From positions 37,341-101,340 of the forward strand of contig NZ_JAUMIT010000008.1 of the NCBI RefSeq assembly GCF_030519655.1: 64,000 nt of DNA. Reading direction: 5' to 3'. Of the stretch, positions 28,198 through 37,144 are shown piece by piece (positions within the stretch are counted from its first letter, which is position 1; each line of letters starts with the position of its first letter). The notes beneath the pieces are model-generated. The model did no database searches, was not told where the DNA came from, and saw only the letters and a list, made by a program, of their open reading frames with translations. The stretch is from Wenyingzhuangia gilva (GTDB taxonomy: Bacteria; Bacteroidota; Bacteroidia; Flavobacteriales; Flavobacteriaceae). Both the position numbers and the translations under genes were made by a program.

Positions 28198-29016
28198 TTA
28201 TCTTACATCAAAAGAATTAAAAAGCCTTTCGGTAATTAATTCATAATCTTCGTTTTTTCCTATCCATAAGGCAATTAAGTGAATTGCTTGTTTGTTGTTT
28301 CTAGAACAAGTAATGCTTTTAAAATAAATTTCGTTGCCATCACTCTTAAAATTCCCTTTTTTAACAAGAGCCGGGTATTGGTTGATAAAAGTATCAGAAT
28401 CTGAATAATATAAATCTGTTCCATTTGTTCTGTTTAGAACTTCAGTAATAGAGCCATCAGAACCAGCCTTTAAACTCATGTTTTCTATTGCTTGGTTATA
28501 TTCAATAACAGTAAGTGCTATACTATAATTAGGGTTTTCTGTGTAAGTATAGTTACTCATTTTAAGTACCAGTTGCTTTACTTCATCGGGTAACGCTAAT
28601 TCAGCGGTTTCCTTTGTCAAAAGATATGGAGATTCTAGGGAGGCTTTTTTGTTTGCAAAATATTGTCTTTTCCAATCTTGTTTCAATAATTCAGAAGTTG
28701 GATATGCTAATTCATGAAAAAATGAATACAATTTAGAACTTTGTTGTTTCCCAAAATATGCACCTATTGAAGAACAAATGACAATAAATGTAATTTGTAA
28801 TATCTTTTTTAAGCTTATCTTTTTAGGCTTAGGTTTAGTCGCTTGTTTGTCAACACCTACAGCAATTTTATAATCTTCCAGATTTTTATTAGGATATTTT
28901 TGTTGCCAAGCTTTAAAATTGTTTGAAATTTTTTTTCCACAAGCATCACAAAATATCTGATATTCAGATTTTATGGGATTATAATGATGGCAACTTTCAC
29001 ACTTAATAAATTTCAT
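28198..29016 (-). CDS. membrane protein with N-terminal zinc ribbon, unknown function
   Basis: Residues 6-26 hold two CxxC pairs (CESC, CDAC), a zinc ribbon. A segment NFKAWQQKYPNKNLEDY follows, then a single membrane segment (about residues 73-90) and a 180-residue domain that should lie outside the cytoplasm, with conserved-looking NRTNGTDLYYSDS and KSITCSRNNKQAIHL. I know no function for it. It is monocistronic and divergent from leuC. Confidence 0.75.
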   Translation of the reverse strand: MKFIKCESCHHYNPIKSEYQIFCDACGKKISNNFKAWQQKYPNKNLEDYKIAVGVDKQATKPKPKKISLKKILQITFIVICSSIGAYFGKQQSSKLYSFFHELAYPTSELLKQDWKRQYFANKKASLESPYLLTKETAELALPDEVKQLVLKMSNYTYTENPNYSIALTVIEYNQAIENMSLKAGSDGSITEVLNRTNGTDLYYSDSDTFINQYPALVKKGNFKSDGNEIYFKSITCSRNNKQAIHLIALWIGKNEDYELITERLFNSFDVR

Positions 29017-29308
29017 GAGTTTGGTTTGGGTATGATAAAGATAAGCATTGCAGTTTTATGTTGTAAAAGAATTTTAAAGTTCAGGAAAAATTAATCTACA
29101 GACCTTGTAAAATATATGTTTCTTGTAATTTGATTAAAAATTGTTGCTTTTATTATTGGTTGTTTAAACTTTTGGTTTGCTTATTTTGGGTATCGTAATA
29201 ATTTAGAGGGAGTCTAATTGGTTATCCTTGCTTTTTTTGTAAATTTGCCGACCTGTAATTCATTGAATTGCAACCATAATAGAAAACAATAAATAAGTCG
29301 AAATCAAT
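29017..29308. other. 292-base divergent intergenic region upstream of leuC
   Basis: AT-rich control region between the zinc-ribbon gene and leuC. The leuC promoter is at 29218-29247. I see no leader peptide rich in leucine codons and no open frame. The rest shows no clear structure. Confidence 0.5.
29218..29247 (+). promoter_or_regulatory. promoter of leuCD
   Basis: TTG (29218-29220), 19 bases, then TAAATTTG (29240-29247): a full match to the Bacteroidota -33/-7 pattern. The leader is about 55 bases and holds a small dyad, AATTCA/TGAATT. Confidence 0.75.
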
Positions 29309-30721
29309 ATGGCAACAACATTATTTGACAAAGTTTGGGATTCACATGTCGTACGTCACGTACAAGACGGACCGGATGTGTTCTTTATAGACCGTCATTT
29401 TATCCATGAAGTTACAAGTCCAGTAGCATTTTTAGGATTAGAAAGTAGAGGAAACAGTGTATTGTACCCTGAGCGTACTTTTGCTACTGCGGATCACAAC
29501 ACACCAACCATTAACCAACATTTACCTGTTGAGGATGCATTGTCTGCAAACCAGTTAGATGCTTTAGAAAGAAATGCAAAAAAGCATGGAATTTCTCACT
29601 GGGGATTAGGAGATGTTAACAATGGAATTGTACACGTAGTAGGTCCTGAAAATGGAATTACTTTGCCAGGTGCAACAATTGTTTGTGGAGATTCACATAC
29701 ATCAACTCACGGAGCTTTTGGTGCCATTGCTTTTGGTATTGGTACTTCTGAGGTAGAAATGGTATTATCTACTCAGTGTATCATGCAATCTAAGCCTAAG
29801 AAAATGCGTATCAACGTAAATGGTAAACTAGGATTAGGAGTAACTCCTAAAGATGTTGCTTTGTATATTATTTCTAAACAAACTACTTCTGGAGCTACAG
29901 GTTACTTTGTAGAGTATGCAGGAGATGTTTTTGAAGATATGACGATGGAAGGTCGTATGACTGTTTGTAACTTATCTATTGAGATGGGTGCTCGTGGTGG
30001 TATGATTGCTCCAGATGAAAAAACTTTTGAGTATATCAAAGGTCGTTCTCAAACTCCAAAAGGAGCTGATTGGGATAAGGCAATGGAATACTGGAAAACA
30101 TTAAAAACTGATGAAGGAGCAACTTTTGATGCAGAATTTAACTACGATGCAGCAGATATTGAACCAATGATTACTTACGGAACAAACCCAGGAATGGGAA
30201 TGGGCGTAACAAAAGATATTCCTACTGCAGAATCTTTAAAAGGAGGGGTAGAGACTTATAGAAAATCTTTAGGTTATATGAATTTCCACGAAGGAGATAC
30301 TATGATTGGTAAAAAGATTGATTTTGTATTCTTAGGATCTTGTACTAACGGACGTATAGAAGACTTTAGAGCTTTCTGTTCAGTTGTAAAAGGACGTAAA
30401 AAAGCAGATCACGTAACTGCTTGGTTGGTACCAGGATCTCACAAAGTAGTAGATCAAATTAAAGAAGAAGGATTAGATAAAATTATTACAGAAGCAGGTT
30501 TTGTATTAAGAGAGCCAGGATGTTCTGCATGTTTAGCGATGAACGATGATAAAATTCCAGCAGGAAAATTATCTGTTTCTACTTCTAACCGTAACTTCGA
30601 AGGACGTCAAGGACCAGGATCTAGAACTTTATTAGCTTCTCCATTAGTGGCTGCGGCTTCTGCTGTTGAAGGTGTGGTAACTGACCCAAGAACAATCTTA
30701 ACTGCTAACGCTAACGCTTAA
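29309..30721 (+). CDS. leuC: 3-isopropylmalate dehydratase large subunit
   Basis: LeuC with LeuD isomerises 2-isopropylmalate to 3-isopropylmalate. The 470-residue aconitase-family protein carries the three [4Fe-4S] ligands C345 (GSCTNG), C405 and C408 (PGCSAC), plus the blocks [29 protein letters not shown] and [11 protein letters not shown]. Length is normal. It starts the leu cluster, 13 bases before leuD. Confidence 0.97.
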   Translation: MATTLFDKVWDSHVVRHVQDGPDVFFIDRHFIHEVTSPVAFLGLESRGNSVLYPERTFATADHNTPTINQHLPVEDALSANQLDALERNAKKHGISHWGLGDVNNGIVHVVGPENGITLPGATIVCGDSHTSTHGAFGAIAFGIGTSEVEMVLSTQCIMQSKPKKMRINVNGKLGLGVTPKDVALYIISKQTTSGATGYFVEYAGDVFEDMTMEGRMTVCNLSIEMGARGGMIAPDEKTFEYIKGRSQTPKGADWDKAMEYWKTLKTDEGATFDAEFNYDAADIEPMITYGTNPGMGMGVTKDIPTAESLKGGVETYRKSLGYMNFHEGDTMIGKKIDFVFLGSCTNGRIEDFRAFCSVVKGRKKADHVTAWLVPGSHKVVDQIKEEGLDKIITEAGFVLREPGCSACLAMNDDKIPAGKLSVSTSNRNFEGRQGPGSRTLLASPLVAAASAVEGVVTDPRTILTANANA

Positions 30722-30734
30722 AAAATAGAATACA

Positions 30735-31334
30735 ATGGCTTACGATAAATTTGAAGTATTAACAAGTACAGCTTACCCACTACCAATTGAAAACGTGGAT
30801 ACAGATCAAATCATTCCTGCTCGTTTCTTAAAAGCAACTGAGCGTGTAGATTTTGATATTAACTTTTTCCGTGACTGGAGATTTAATGCAGATGGAACAC
30901 CTAAAGCAGATTTTCCATTAAATCAAGAAAAATATGCTGGATCTAAAATTTTAGTAGGAGGACGTAACTTTGGTTCAGGTTCTTCTAGAGAGCATGCAGC
31001 TTGGTCTGTATATGATTTTGGATTACGTTGCGTAATTTCGTCTGAATTTGCAGATATCTTTAAAAACAACTGTTTAAATGTAGGGGTTTTACCTGTACAA
31101 GTATCAGCTGAATTTGCTGATAAATTATTTGCAGCAATTGAAGCAGATCCTAAAACAGAAATTAAAGTTGATTTACCTAATCAAACTGTTACTTTGTTAG
31201 CAACTGGAGAGTCTGAATCTTTTGATATCAATCTTTACAAAAAAGATAACATGTTAAACGGTTTTGATGATATCGATTACCTAAAAAACATTGAAGGAGA
31301 AATTACTGAATTTGCAAGTAAAAGACCTTTCTAG
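30735..31334 (+). CDS. leuD: 3-isopropylmalate dehydratase small subunit
   Basis: The swivel-domain partner of LeuC. The signatures ENVDTDQIIPARFL (about residues 19-32) and GGRNFGSGSSREHAAW (about 75-90) are diagnostic. Length 199 is normal. A strong terminator 40 bases after the stop separates it from leuA and leuB. Confidence 0.97.
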   Translation: MAYDKFEVLTSTAYPLPIENVDTDQIIPARFLKATERVDFDINFFRDWRFNADGTPKADFPLNQEKYAGSKILVGGRNFGSGSSREHAAWSVYDFGLRCVISSEFADIFKNNCLNVGVLPVQVSAEFADKLFAAIEADPKTEIKVDLPNQTVTLLATGESESFDINLYKKDNMLNGFDDIDYLKNIEGEITEFASKRPF

Positions 31335-31370
31335 ATAGATGTTTCTTTAAAAAGAGAACATTCTTTATAA

Positions 31371-31409
31371 TTTTAAAAGCGTTTCACTTAATTGTGAAAC
31401 GCTTTTTTT
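31371..31409 (+). terminator. terminator after leuD (copy 1)
   Basis: GCGTTTCAC-TTAATT-GTGAAACGC within A and T tracts. The 39 bases recur at 32055-32093 with two differences. Confidence 0.92.
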
Positions 31410-31451
31410 GTTTGAATTAAATTGTTTTGATAGCTGTTCTATATAAAAGTT

Positions 31452-31459
31452 TACATTTG
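31452..31459 (+). promoter_or_regulatory. -7 box of the gene at 31473
   Basis: TACATTTG, an exact TAnnTTTG match. It lies just before a TTG codon that opens the longest frame (31461), so transcription would begin after that TTG and the start codon must be the ATG at 31473. Confidence 0.6.
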
Positions 31460-31472
31460 TTTGAAAAAGAAA

Positions 31473-32051
31473 ATGAAAAGAATAGTAATTGTGTTGCTCA
31501 TGTTCATAAAGTATGGATATGCACAAGAAGTAAACTCATTGTATTTATCGAGTGCCTTAGAGCTTGGGAACTATATAGGAATGGATGGAAATATAACATT
31601 CATTAGTAAAAATAAATTATCTGTTTCTGTAGGTGCTGGATGGATGCTTCACGAAGCTGAAAATTATCCTGATGATATAGATGATTCTGACGATATAGGT
31701 TTTAGTGGTATTGATGGATCAGCATACACATATCTAACTGCTGGTAAAATTGTGCAATTTAAAAAATCTAACAGGATTAGGTTAAACTTGTCTGGAGGTT
31801 TAGTCATGATGTGGAGTGATATTGAGGAAAATTATGTTAGAGGCCAACAAACAGATCATGGTTATTATTATGACTATGATAGAAATAGCTATCAAACAAT
31901 TGGTTTAATTTTAAATCCAAGGTTGGAGATAAGTGTTTTTTCTATGGTGGGGTTACATATTTCACCAAAAGTTATATTAAATCAGAAAAAGAGCTTTTAT
32001 GGAATTGGTTTTGGGTTTATGTTAGGGAAATTGAGAAAGAGACTTTATTAG
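31473..32051 (+). CDS. small secreted, probably outer-membrane beta-barrel protein
   Basis: A signal peptide (MKRIVIVLLMFIKYGYAQE) is followed by about 170 residues of alternating beta strands with glycine and aromatic residues, like an eight-stranded outer-membrane barrel (LSVSVGAGWML, IRLNLSGGLVMMW, GIGFGFMLGKL). A DDIDDSDD loop is near residues 61-68. I know no function. The gene interrupts the leu cluster and is flanked by two nearly identical terminators, so it looks like a late arrival. The ATG start is preferred over the TTG at 31461 because of the promoter box at 31452-31459. Confidence 0.75.
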   Translation: MKRIVIVLLMFIKYGYAQEVNSLYLSSALELGNYIGMDGNITFISKNKLSVSVGAGWMLHEAENYPDDIDDSDDIGFSGIDGSAYTYLTAGKIVQFKKSNRIRLNLSGGLVMMWSDIEENYVRGQQTDHGYYYDYDRNSYQTIGLILNPRLEISVFSMVGLHISPKVILNQKKSFYGIGFGFMLGKLRKRLY

Positions 32052-32054
32052 ATA

Positions 32055-32093
32055 TTTTAAAAGTGTTTTACTTAATTGTGAAACGCTTTTTTT
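32055..32093 (+). terminator. terminator before leuA (copy 2)
   Basis: Same 39 bases as 31371-31409 apart from two C-to-T changes in the left arm (GTGTTTTAC instead of GCGTTTCAC). Both changes keep pairing as G-U. Confidence 0.9.
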
Positions 32094-32100
32094 ATCTTTG
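32093..32100 (+). promoter_or_regulatory. -7 box of leuA
   Basis: TATCTTTG, an exact TAnnTTTG match, directly after the terminator T run. The leader would be about 80 bases. Confidence 0.6.
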
Positions 32101-32121
32101 CCTTCCGTGTTTTTTTAGGAG

Positions 32122-32160
32122 CTTTTTAAATAAACTGATTGTAAATCAGACTTTAAAAAG
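32122..32160 (+). promoter_or_regulatory. stem-loop in the leuA leader
   Basis: CTTTTTAAA (32122-32130) pairs with TTTAAAAAG (32152-32160), and inside it CTGATT (32135-32140) pairs with AATCAG (32144-32149). No T run follows, and no leader peptide with leucine codons is seen, so the role is open. Confidence 0.5.
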
Positions 32161-32187
32161 AAATGCCTTAAAAATTAGCTTTATATC

Positions 32188-33705
32188 ATGAGCAGAAAGA
32201 AAATAGAAATAATGGATACTACACTTCGTGATGGTGAACAAACCTCAGGAGTGTCTTTTGCAGCAAACGAAAAATTAACAATTGCTCAGTTATTATTAGA
32301 GGAATTAAAGGTAGATCGTATTGAAATTGCCTCGGCACGTGTGTCTCAAGGGGAATTTAATGCTGTTAAAAATATTACTGATTGGGCACGTGAAAATGGT
32401 CACATCAATAAAATTGAAGTGTTAACTTTTGTTGATAAAGGAACCTCTATTCAATGGATGATTGAAGCTGGTGCTAAAGTGCAAAATTTGTTGACTAAAG
32501 GTTCTATGAATCATTTAGAACATCAGTTAAGAAAAACACCTGAACAACATTTTTCTGAAATTGCTGACGCTGTAAAACAAGCCCACGAAAACGGAATTGA
32601 AACCAATGTATATTTGGAAGATTGGTCTAATGGAATGCGTAATTCTAGAGAATACGTGTATCAATATTTAGATTTTATAGTTACGCAACCTGTAAAAAGA
32701 GTGATGTTGCCAGACACTTTGGGGATTTTAACACCTCAAGAATCTTTTGATTATATCAAAGAAATTAAAGATAAATACCCAACATTACATGTAGATTTTC
32801 ACTGTCATAACGATTATGATTTAAGTGTTGCCAATGCGATGGAAGCCATTAAAGGAGGTACTGACGGTTTGCATTTAACCTTAAACGGAATGGGAGAGCG
32901 TGCAGGAAATGCTCCTTTGGCAAGTGTAGTGGCAGTGGTAAATGATTTTATGCCAGATTACTTAGTTGATGTAAATGAGAAAGCTTTGTACAAAGTAAGT
33001 AAAATGGTTGAGGCTTTTTCAGGATTTAAAATTCCAGAAAGTAAACCTATTGTGGGGGAAAATGTATTTACTCAAACAGCAGGAATCCATGCGGATGGAG
33101 ATAATAAAAAGAATTTATATTACAATGATTTGTTGCCAAAACGTTTTGGACGCAAGCGTAAATATGCCCTAGGAAAAACATCAGGGAAAGCCAATATTCA
33201 AAAAAACTTACAAGATTTAGGGTTGAGTCTGAATGATGAGGAATTAAAATTGGTAACACAAAGAGTTATTGAATTAGGAGATAAAAAAGAATTGGTAACT
33301 CAAAACGATTTGCCATATATTATTTCTGATGTGTTAAATTCAAATACCATAGCAGAAAAAGTAAAGGTAGAATCTTATGTGTTAACGCATGCAAAAGGAT
33401 TAAAACCTTCAACAACTGTATCAGTTTCTTTTGAAGGAGAAGTTGTTGAGGAGAGTGCTAGTGGAGACGGTCAATATGATGCATTTATCAAAGCATTACG
33501 CAAAATTTATGATAAAAAAGGATTAGTTTTGCCAATGCTAACGGATTATGCCGTTCGTATACCCCCTGGTTCTAATTCAGATGCATTGTGTGAAACAGTC
33601 ATTACTTGGAACTTAAACGGAAAAGAATATAAAACCCGTGGTTTAGATTCAGATCAAACAGTATCTGCAATCATGGCAACCGAAAAAATGTTGAATATTA
33701 TATAA
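32188..33705 (+). CDS. leuA: 2-isopropylmalate synthase family enzyme (LeuA; citramalate synthase possible)
   Basis: The catalytic barrel begins MDTTLRDGEQTSGVSF and has the metal-binding HCHNDYDLSVANAMEAIKGG, then GMGERAGNAPL. A LeuA-type allosteric domain occupies about residues 370-505 (TDYAVRIPPGSNSDALCETVITW ... GLDSDQTVSAIMATEKML). Position between leuCD and leuB favours 2-isopropylmalate synthase, which condenses 2-ketoisovalerate and acetyl-CoA and is normally inhibited by leucine. The HNDYDLS motif differs from the common HNDLGL of LeuA, so a citramalate synthase is not ruled out. Confidence 0.82.
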   Translation: MSRKKIEIMDTTLRDGEQTSGVSFAANEKLTIAQLLLEELKVDRIEIASARVSQGEFNAVKNITDWARENGHINKIEVLTFVDKGTSIQWMIEAGAKVQNLLTKGSMNHLEHQLRKTPEQHFSEIADAVKQAHENGIETNVYLEDWSNGMRNSREYVYQYLDFIVTQPVKRVMLPDTLGILTPQESFDYIKEIKDKYPTLHVDFHCHNDYDLSVANAMEAIKGGTDGLHLTLNGMGERAGNAPLASVVAVVNDFMPDYLVDVNEKALYKVSKMVEAFSGFKIPESKPIVGENVFTQTAGIHADGDNKKNLYYNDLLPKRFGRKRKYALGKTSGKANIQKNLQDLGLSLNDEELKLVTQRVIELGDKKELVTQNDLPYIISDVLNSNTIAEKVKVESYVLTHAKGLKPSTTVSVSFEGEVVEESASGDGQYDAFIKALRKIYDKKGLVLPMLTDYAVRIPPGSNSDALCETVITWNLNGKEYKTRGLDSDQTVSAIMATEKMLNII

Positions 33706-33754
33706 GTTCATAAAGGTTAGAAAGTGGTAAAGTAAAAGGGAACATCATTGTTTT

Positions 33755-33798
33755 TTTAGGCTTTATAAACTTTATAAAATTTATAAACTTGCAAACTT
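33755..33798. repeat. short degenerate tandem repeat before leuB
   Basis: The word CTTTATAAA is repeated with variations (CTTTATAAACTTTATAAAAT, then TTATAAACTTGCAAACTTT) in the 108-base gap between leuA and leuB. No binding-site spacing regular enough to name a regulator. Confidence 0.5.
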
Positions 33799-33813
33799 TA
33801 ATAAATAAATAAA

Positions 33814-34869
33814 ATGAAATTAAACATTGCATTATTAGCTGGTGACGGAATTGGACCAGAAGTAATTGATCAGGCAGTAAAAGTTTCTGATGCAGTTGCG
33901 GCAAAATTTGGACATGAAATAACTTGGAAACCAGCCTTAACAGGAGCTGCTGCTATTGATGCAGTTGGAGAACCTTATCCAGATGAAACTCACGAAATTT
34001 GTGCAGCTTCTGATGCTGTTTTATTTGGAGCTATTGGTCACCCAAAATATGATAATGATCCTTCTGCACCAGTTCGTCCTGAGCAAGGATTATTAAAAAT
34101 GAGAAAAAAATTAGGATTGTTTGCGAACGTACGTCCAACTTTTACTTTCCCATCTTTATTAGATAAATCTCCTTTAAAAAGAGAGCGTATTGAAGGAACT
34201 GATTTGGTTTTCTTACGTGAATTAACTGGAGGAATTTACTTTGGTGAAAAAGGAAGAAGAGATGGTGGAGATACTGCTTATGATAACTGTGTATACACAA
34301 GAGAAGAAGTACAACGTTTGGCTAAAAAAGGTTTCGAATTGGCAATGACTCGTTCTAAAAAATTATGTTGTGTAGATAAAGCCAACGTATTAGAAACGTC
34401 TCGTTTGTGGAGAGAAACTGTACAAGCAATGGAAAAAGATTATCCAGAAGTAACTGTTACATACGAATTTGTTGATGCAGTAGCTATGCGTTTGGTACAA
34501 TGGCCTAACTCTTATGATGTCTTAATTACTGAAAACTTATTTGGAGATATTTTAACTGATGAGGCTTCTGTAATTTCAGGATCTATGGGATTAATGCCAT
34601 CTGCTTCTATGGGAGCTGATATCGCTTTATTTGAGCCTATTCACGGTTCTTATCCACAAGCTACAGGATTAAATATTGCAAATCCAATGGCAACTATTTT
34701 ATCTGCTGCGATGATGTTTGAAAACTTTGGATTACAAGAAGAAGGTGCTGCTATTAGAGCTGCAGTTAACAAAGCTTTAGAAGAAGGTTATGTTACTGAG
34801 GATTTAGCTAATGGAGGTAAATCTTACGGAACTAAAGAAGTTGGAGATTGGTTAGCTGCTCAAATCTAA
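33814..34869 (+). CDS. leuB: 3-isopropylmalate dehydrogenase
   Basis: LeuB oxidises and decarboxylates 3-isopropylmalate to 2-ketoisocaproate with NAD. The 351-residue protein has [12 protein letters not shown] at the start, [31 protein letters not shown], the VDKANVLE segment, and the metal/cofactor parts [23 protein letters not shown] and [12 protein letters not shown]. It is the last gene of the leu cluster and is followed by a terminator. Confidence 0.97.
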   Translation: MKLNIALLAGDGIGPEVIDQAVKVSDAVAAKFGHEITWKPALTGAAAIDAVGEPYPDETHEICAASDAVLFGAIGHPKYDNDPSAPVRPEQGLLKMRKKLGLFANVRPTFTFPSLLDKSPLKRERIEGTDLVFLRELTGGIYFGEKGRRDGGDTAYDNCVYTREEVQRLAKKGFELAMTRSKKLCCVDKANVLETSRLWRETVQAMEKDYPEVTVTYEFVDAVAMRLVQWPNSYDVLITENLFGDILTDEASVISGSMGLMPSASMGADIALFEPIHGSYPQATGLNIANPMATILSAAMMFENFGLQEEGAAIRAAVNKALEEGYVTEDLANGGKSYGTKEVGDWLAAQI

Positions 34870-34891
34870 TCACATTTTCCATATAAATATT

Positions 34892-34926
34892 TAAAAAGGC
34901 TGTCTTGTAAAAGATGGCCTTTTTTT
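34892..34926. terminator. bidirectional terminator after leuB
   Basis: AAAAAGGC...GCCTTTTTTT with an imperfect inner stem (TCTT/AAGA). Serves leuB and the converging gene at 34942. Confidence 0.75.
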
Positions 34927-34941
34927 ATGGACTTATTTGTC

Positions 34942-36036
34942 TTAATCTATGGAGGTTTGAATCATGTTTTTATAAAGCAATTCATATTCCAATAAAAGTG
35001 CGGTTGTATATCCATCGCATTTTGTTCGGAGTCCTAAAAATTGAGAAATTTTATATTTCTGAATTTTTCTTGCCCATAATTTTGGGATCATCAATGGAAT
35101 GGAAGTATAAAAATAATTGGTGTTTTTAAGAACATCATTTAATTGATATCGAAGTTTTCTTGTGGGGTTTACGCCTAGGTTTAACAAGGCAATATGATAA
35201 AATACTTGATCAATAAAAGATTGAGGTTTTTTAAGAATGGTTTTGATGTCGTCAATTAAAATAATTCTTAAAATAGATAACAAATGATGTTTGTCTGTCG
35301 TTTTTATCAATCTACTATAGTGGTAACAAATTTGAGCTGTTGTTGGATAACAAGGTGAGATTAAATAAGGGTAATTTACATAATCTTTTGAGGTGACCGT
35401 TTTAAGTAAATAACTAATAGAATCTTTGTCTTGTTTGCAAACTTTAAGTTTGTTTTTAGAAGACCATAAAAGAATATTTGTCAATACACAAGCATCTATT
35501 TCAATGGGCATTTTTTTACCAAAGTAGACAGCGTAAGTTCTTAAATTCTTGTATTGAGTTCTTTTGTGGAAATTCCATTGCAAAGTTCCATTGGCATGTT
35601 TAATTAATTTTTCTTTTAACCATTCATGTTTTTTTTTCTTAGGATCTGTTAGGTAAATATATACGGTGTCATCAGCATCATCGGCAAGTTTAAAAAACTT
35701 AAAGTATTGCATAATTTTTCCGTTTGGAAAAAAATCCATCGGATTGGTTTTAAAAAAATTATAGGTTTTTCCTCCTTTAAAATTTTTAAAATTAGGATAG
35801 CAATGAATTACTTGTTTGGTAATATCATCAACAATAGGTTTTAAGTTGTTTGGAATTGAAGAATAGTGTTCATTTAAAATAAAAACAATCGCGCTAGAGA
35901 AAAAGATATTTTCATCTTCTCTAGAATAAGGAACAAAAGAATGAAATCTTTGAGAAGTAAAAATCCCTTTAAGATAACCTTTGGTTAGACCTTCTTTTTG
36001 TTGTTGTGCTAAGTTTTTTAAAAGTTCACTAATCAA
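34942..36036 (-). CDS. unknown 364-residue protein with DxDDT motif (terpenoid cyclase-like toroid?)
   Basis: I do not recognise a named family. The protein is soluble and mostly helical. Residues 119-124 read DDADDT; DxDDT is the catalytic acid motif of class II terpene cyclases, and the helix after it (VYIYL) fits that place in an alpha/alpha toroid. Other possible repeats are KTYNFFKTN (90-98) and PIEIDACVLTNILLW (177-191). The protein is shorter than a full cyclase (about 600), and no membrane segment or QW motif is visible. The gene follows a nuclease gene by 27 bases on the same strand. A sugar-active or binding alpha/alpha barrel is an equal alternative. Confidence 0.6.
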   Translation of the reverse strand: MISELLKNLAQQQKEGLTKGYLKGIFTSQRFHSFVPYSREDENIFFSSAIVFILNEHYSSIPNNLKPIVDDITKQVIHCYPNFKNFKGGKTYNFFKTNPMDFFPNGKIMQYFKFFKLADDADDTVYIYLTDPKKKKHEWLKEKLIKHANGTLQWNFHKRTQYKNLRTYAVYFGKKMPIEIDACVLTNILLWSSKNKLKVCKQDKDSISYLLKTVTSKDYVNYPYLISPCYPTTAQICYHYSRLIKTTDKHHLLSILRIILIDDIKTILKKPQSFIDQVFYHIALLNLGVNPTRKLRYQLNDVLKNTNYFYTSIPLMIPKLWARKIQKYKISQFLGLRTKCDGYTTALLLEYELLYKNMIQTSID

Positions 36037-36063
36037 ACTAAGTTCGTTTGTCTTAAAAGTACG

Positions 36064-37002
36064 CTATTTTTTAAAAATAGCATAGACTGGAAAATGATCG
36101 CTAAAACCTCCTCTGTAAAATTTACCGATATAGGTTCTTAAGGGTTCTCCTTTGTTTCTACCTGTCCAATCTGTTAAAAAGTCTTCGTTATAAATAGCGG
36201 CTTTTTTAAATTGATTTCCTTGTTCTTTATCAAAAGTACTGCTGTACAAAATTTGGTCGAACAAGTGCCAAACACCATTGTGAATTAAGGTTCCTTGTTT
36301 AGGGGTTAAGAGTTTTTCCATCGGGTTTTTAATGCGATCTGAAACCAAATGATTTGCAATACTTTCAGAGCTTGGATCGTCATTAAAATCTCCCATAATT
36401 ATAATTTTGGCTTCTGGATCTTCTGCTAAAATTTGATCAATTCGATATTTTAAAATATTGGCTAATGCAATTCTTTTTAAATGAGTTTTATCCACTCCTT
36501 TTCTTCTAGAAGGCCAGTGATTTACAAAAACATGAGTCAGCTCTCCATATAAATTTCCTTGTACATAAAGAATATCCCTGGTGTCATCTTTTATTCCGTT
36601 GGTTTCAAAAACTTGCACAGGAATGGCTTCTGATGAAATCAACTCAAAAAAATCTTTGTGATATAAAAGTGCTACATCAATTCCTCTTTCATCAGGAGAG
36701 TCGTAGTGAACGCAATCGTAATTTAAATATCTTAAAACTTCGGAGTGAATAATATCAAGAGCAACTTGTTTGGTTTCTACTTCGGCCAAACCTACCAAAA
36801 CAGGAGGGAACATGCAATCTGTAGTTCCTATTTTAGAAATGACTTTTGCAATTTTGTTTACCTTATGTTGGTATCTGTAATGTCCCCATTTTTTACGACC
36901 GCTAGGGGTGTAATCAGTGTCTAGTGTGTGGGCATCATCCTTATAATCAAACAGGTTTTCGGTATTGTAAAAAGCAATTGAAAATAAATTTTCTTTGGTC
37001 AC
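36064..37002 (-). CDS. endonuclease/exonuclease/phosphatase family protein
   Basis: The 312-residue protein has the EEP-fold motifs in order: FYNTENLFD near residues 11-19, the AEVE glutamate near 73-76, VNHWPSRRKG, the IIMGDFNDDPSS catalytic segment, and the final SDHFPVYAIF. No signal peptide is seen, so it is cytoplasmic. The substrate may be DNA, RNA or a phosphoester; I cannot tell. It is divergent from hflX and precedes the DxDDT gene. Confidence 0.88.
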   Translation of the reverse strand: MTKENLFSIAFYNTENLFDYKDDAHTLDTDYTPSGRKKWGHYRYQHKVNKIAKVISKIGTTDCMFPPVLVGLAEVETKQVALDIIHSEVLRYLNYDCVHYDSPDERGIDVALLYHKDFFELISSEAIPVQVFETNGIKDDTRDILYVQGNLYGELTHVFVNHWPSRRKGVDKTHLKRIALANILKYRIDQILAEDPEAKIIIMGDFNDDPSSESIANHLVSDRIKNPMEKLLTPKQGTLIHNGVWHLFDQILYSSTFDKEQGNQFKKAAIYNEDFLTDWTGRNKGEPLRTYIGKFYRGGFSDHFPVYAIFKK

Positions 37003-37112
37003 TTGGAGTATTTTTTAGAGTGGTAAAGATATCTTTATTCAATAAAAATGTCAAAGAAAGCTTCGTTAATATCACTATAAAAACGCATCATTTTCCATAA
37101 AATCTATTTGTG

Positions 37113-37140
37113 TTGAAACTGTGGGAATTATGTACCTTTG
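37113..37140 (+). promoter_or_regulatory. promoter of hflX
   Basis: TTG (37113-37115), 17 bases, TACCTTTG (37133-37140). The predicted transcript start falls at or next to the ATG at 37145, which suggests a leaderless or nearly leaderless mRNA. Confidence 0.6.
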
Positions 37141-37144
37141 TAGC

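Noticed and set aside
32101..32187. Leucine attenuator with leader peptide
   Set aside because: The only ATG-started frame in the leader is two codons long, and no leucine codon run or terminator is present.
33755..33798. Possible CRISPR-like or operator array before leuB
   Set aside because: The repeated word is only about 9 bases, irregular, without spacers, and composed only of AT-rich sequence.
34914..35129. 71-codon plus-strand frame beyond the leuB terminator
   Set aside because: It starts inside the terminator T run and runs antisense to the DxDDT gene; no promoter or recognisable protein.
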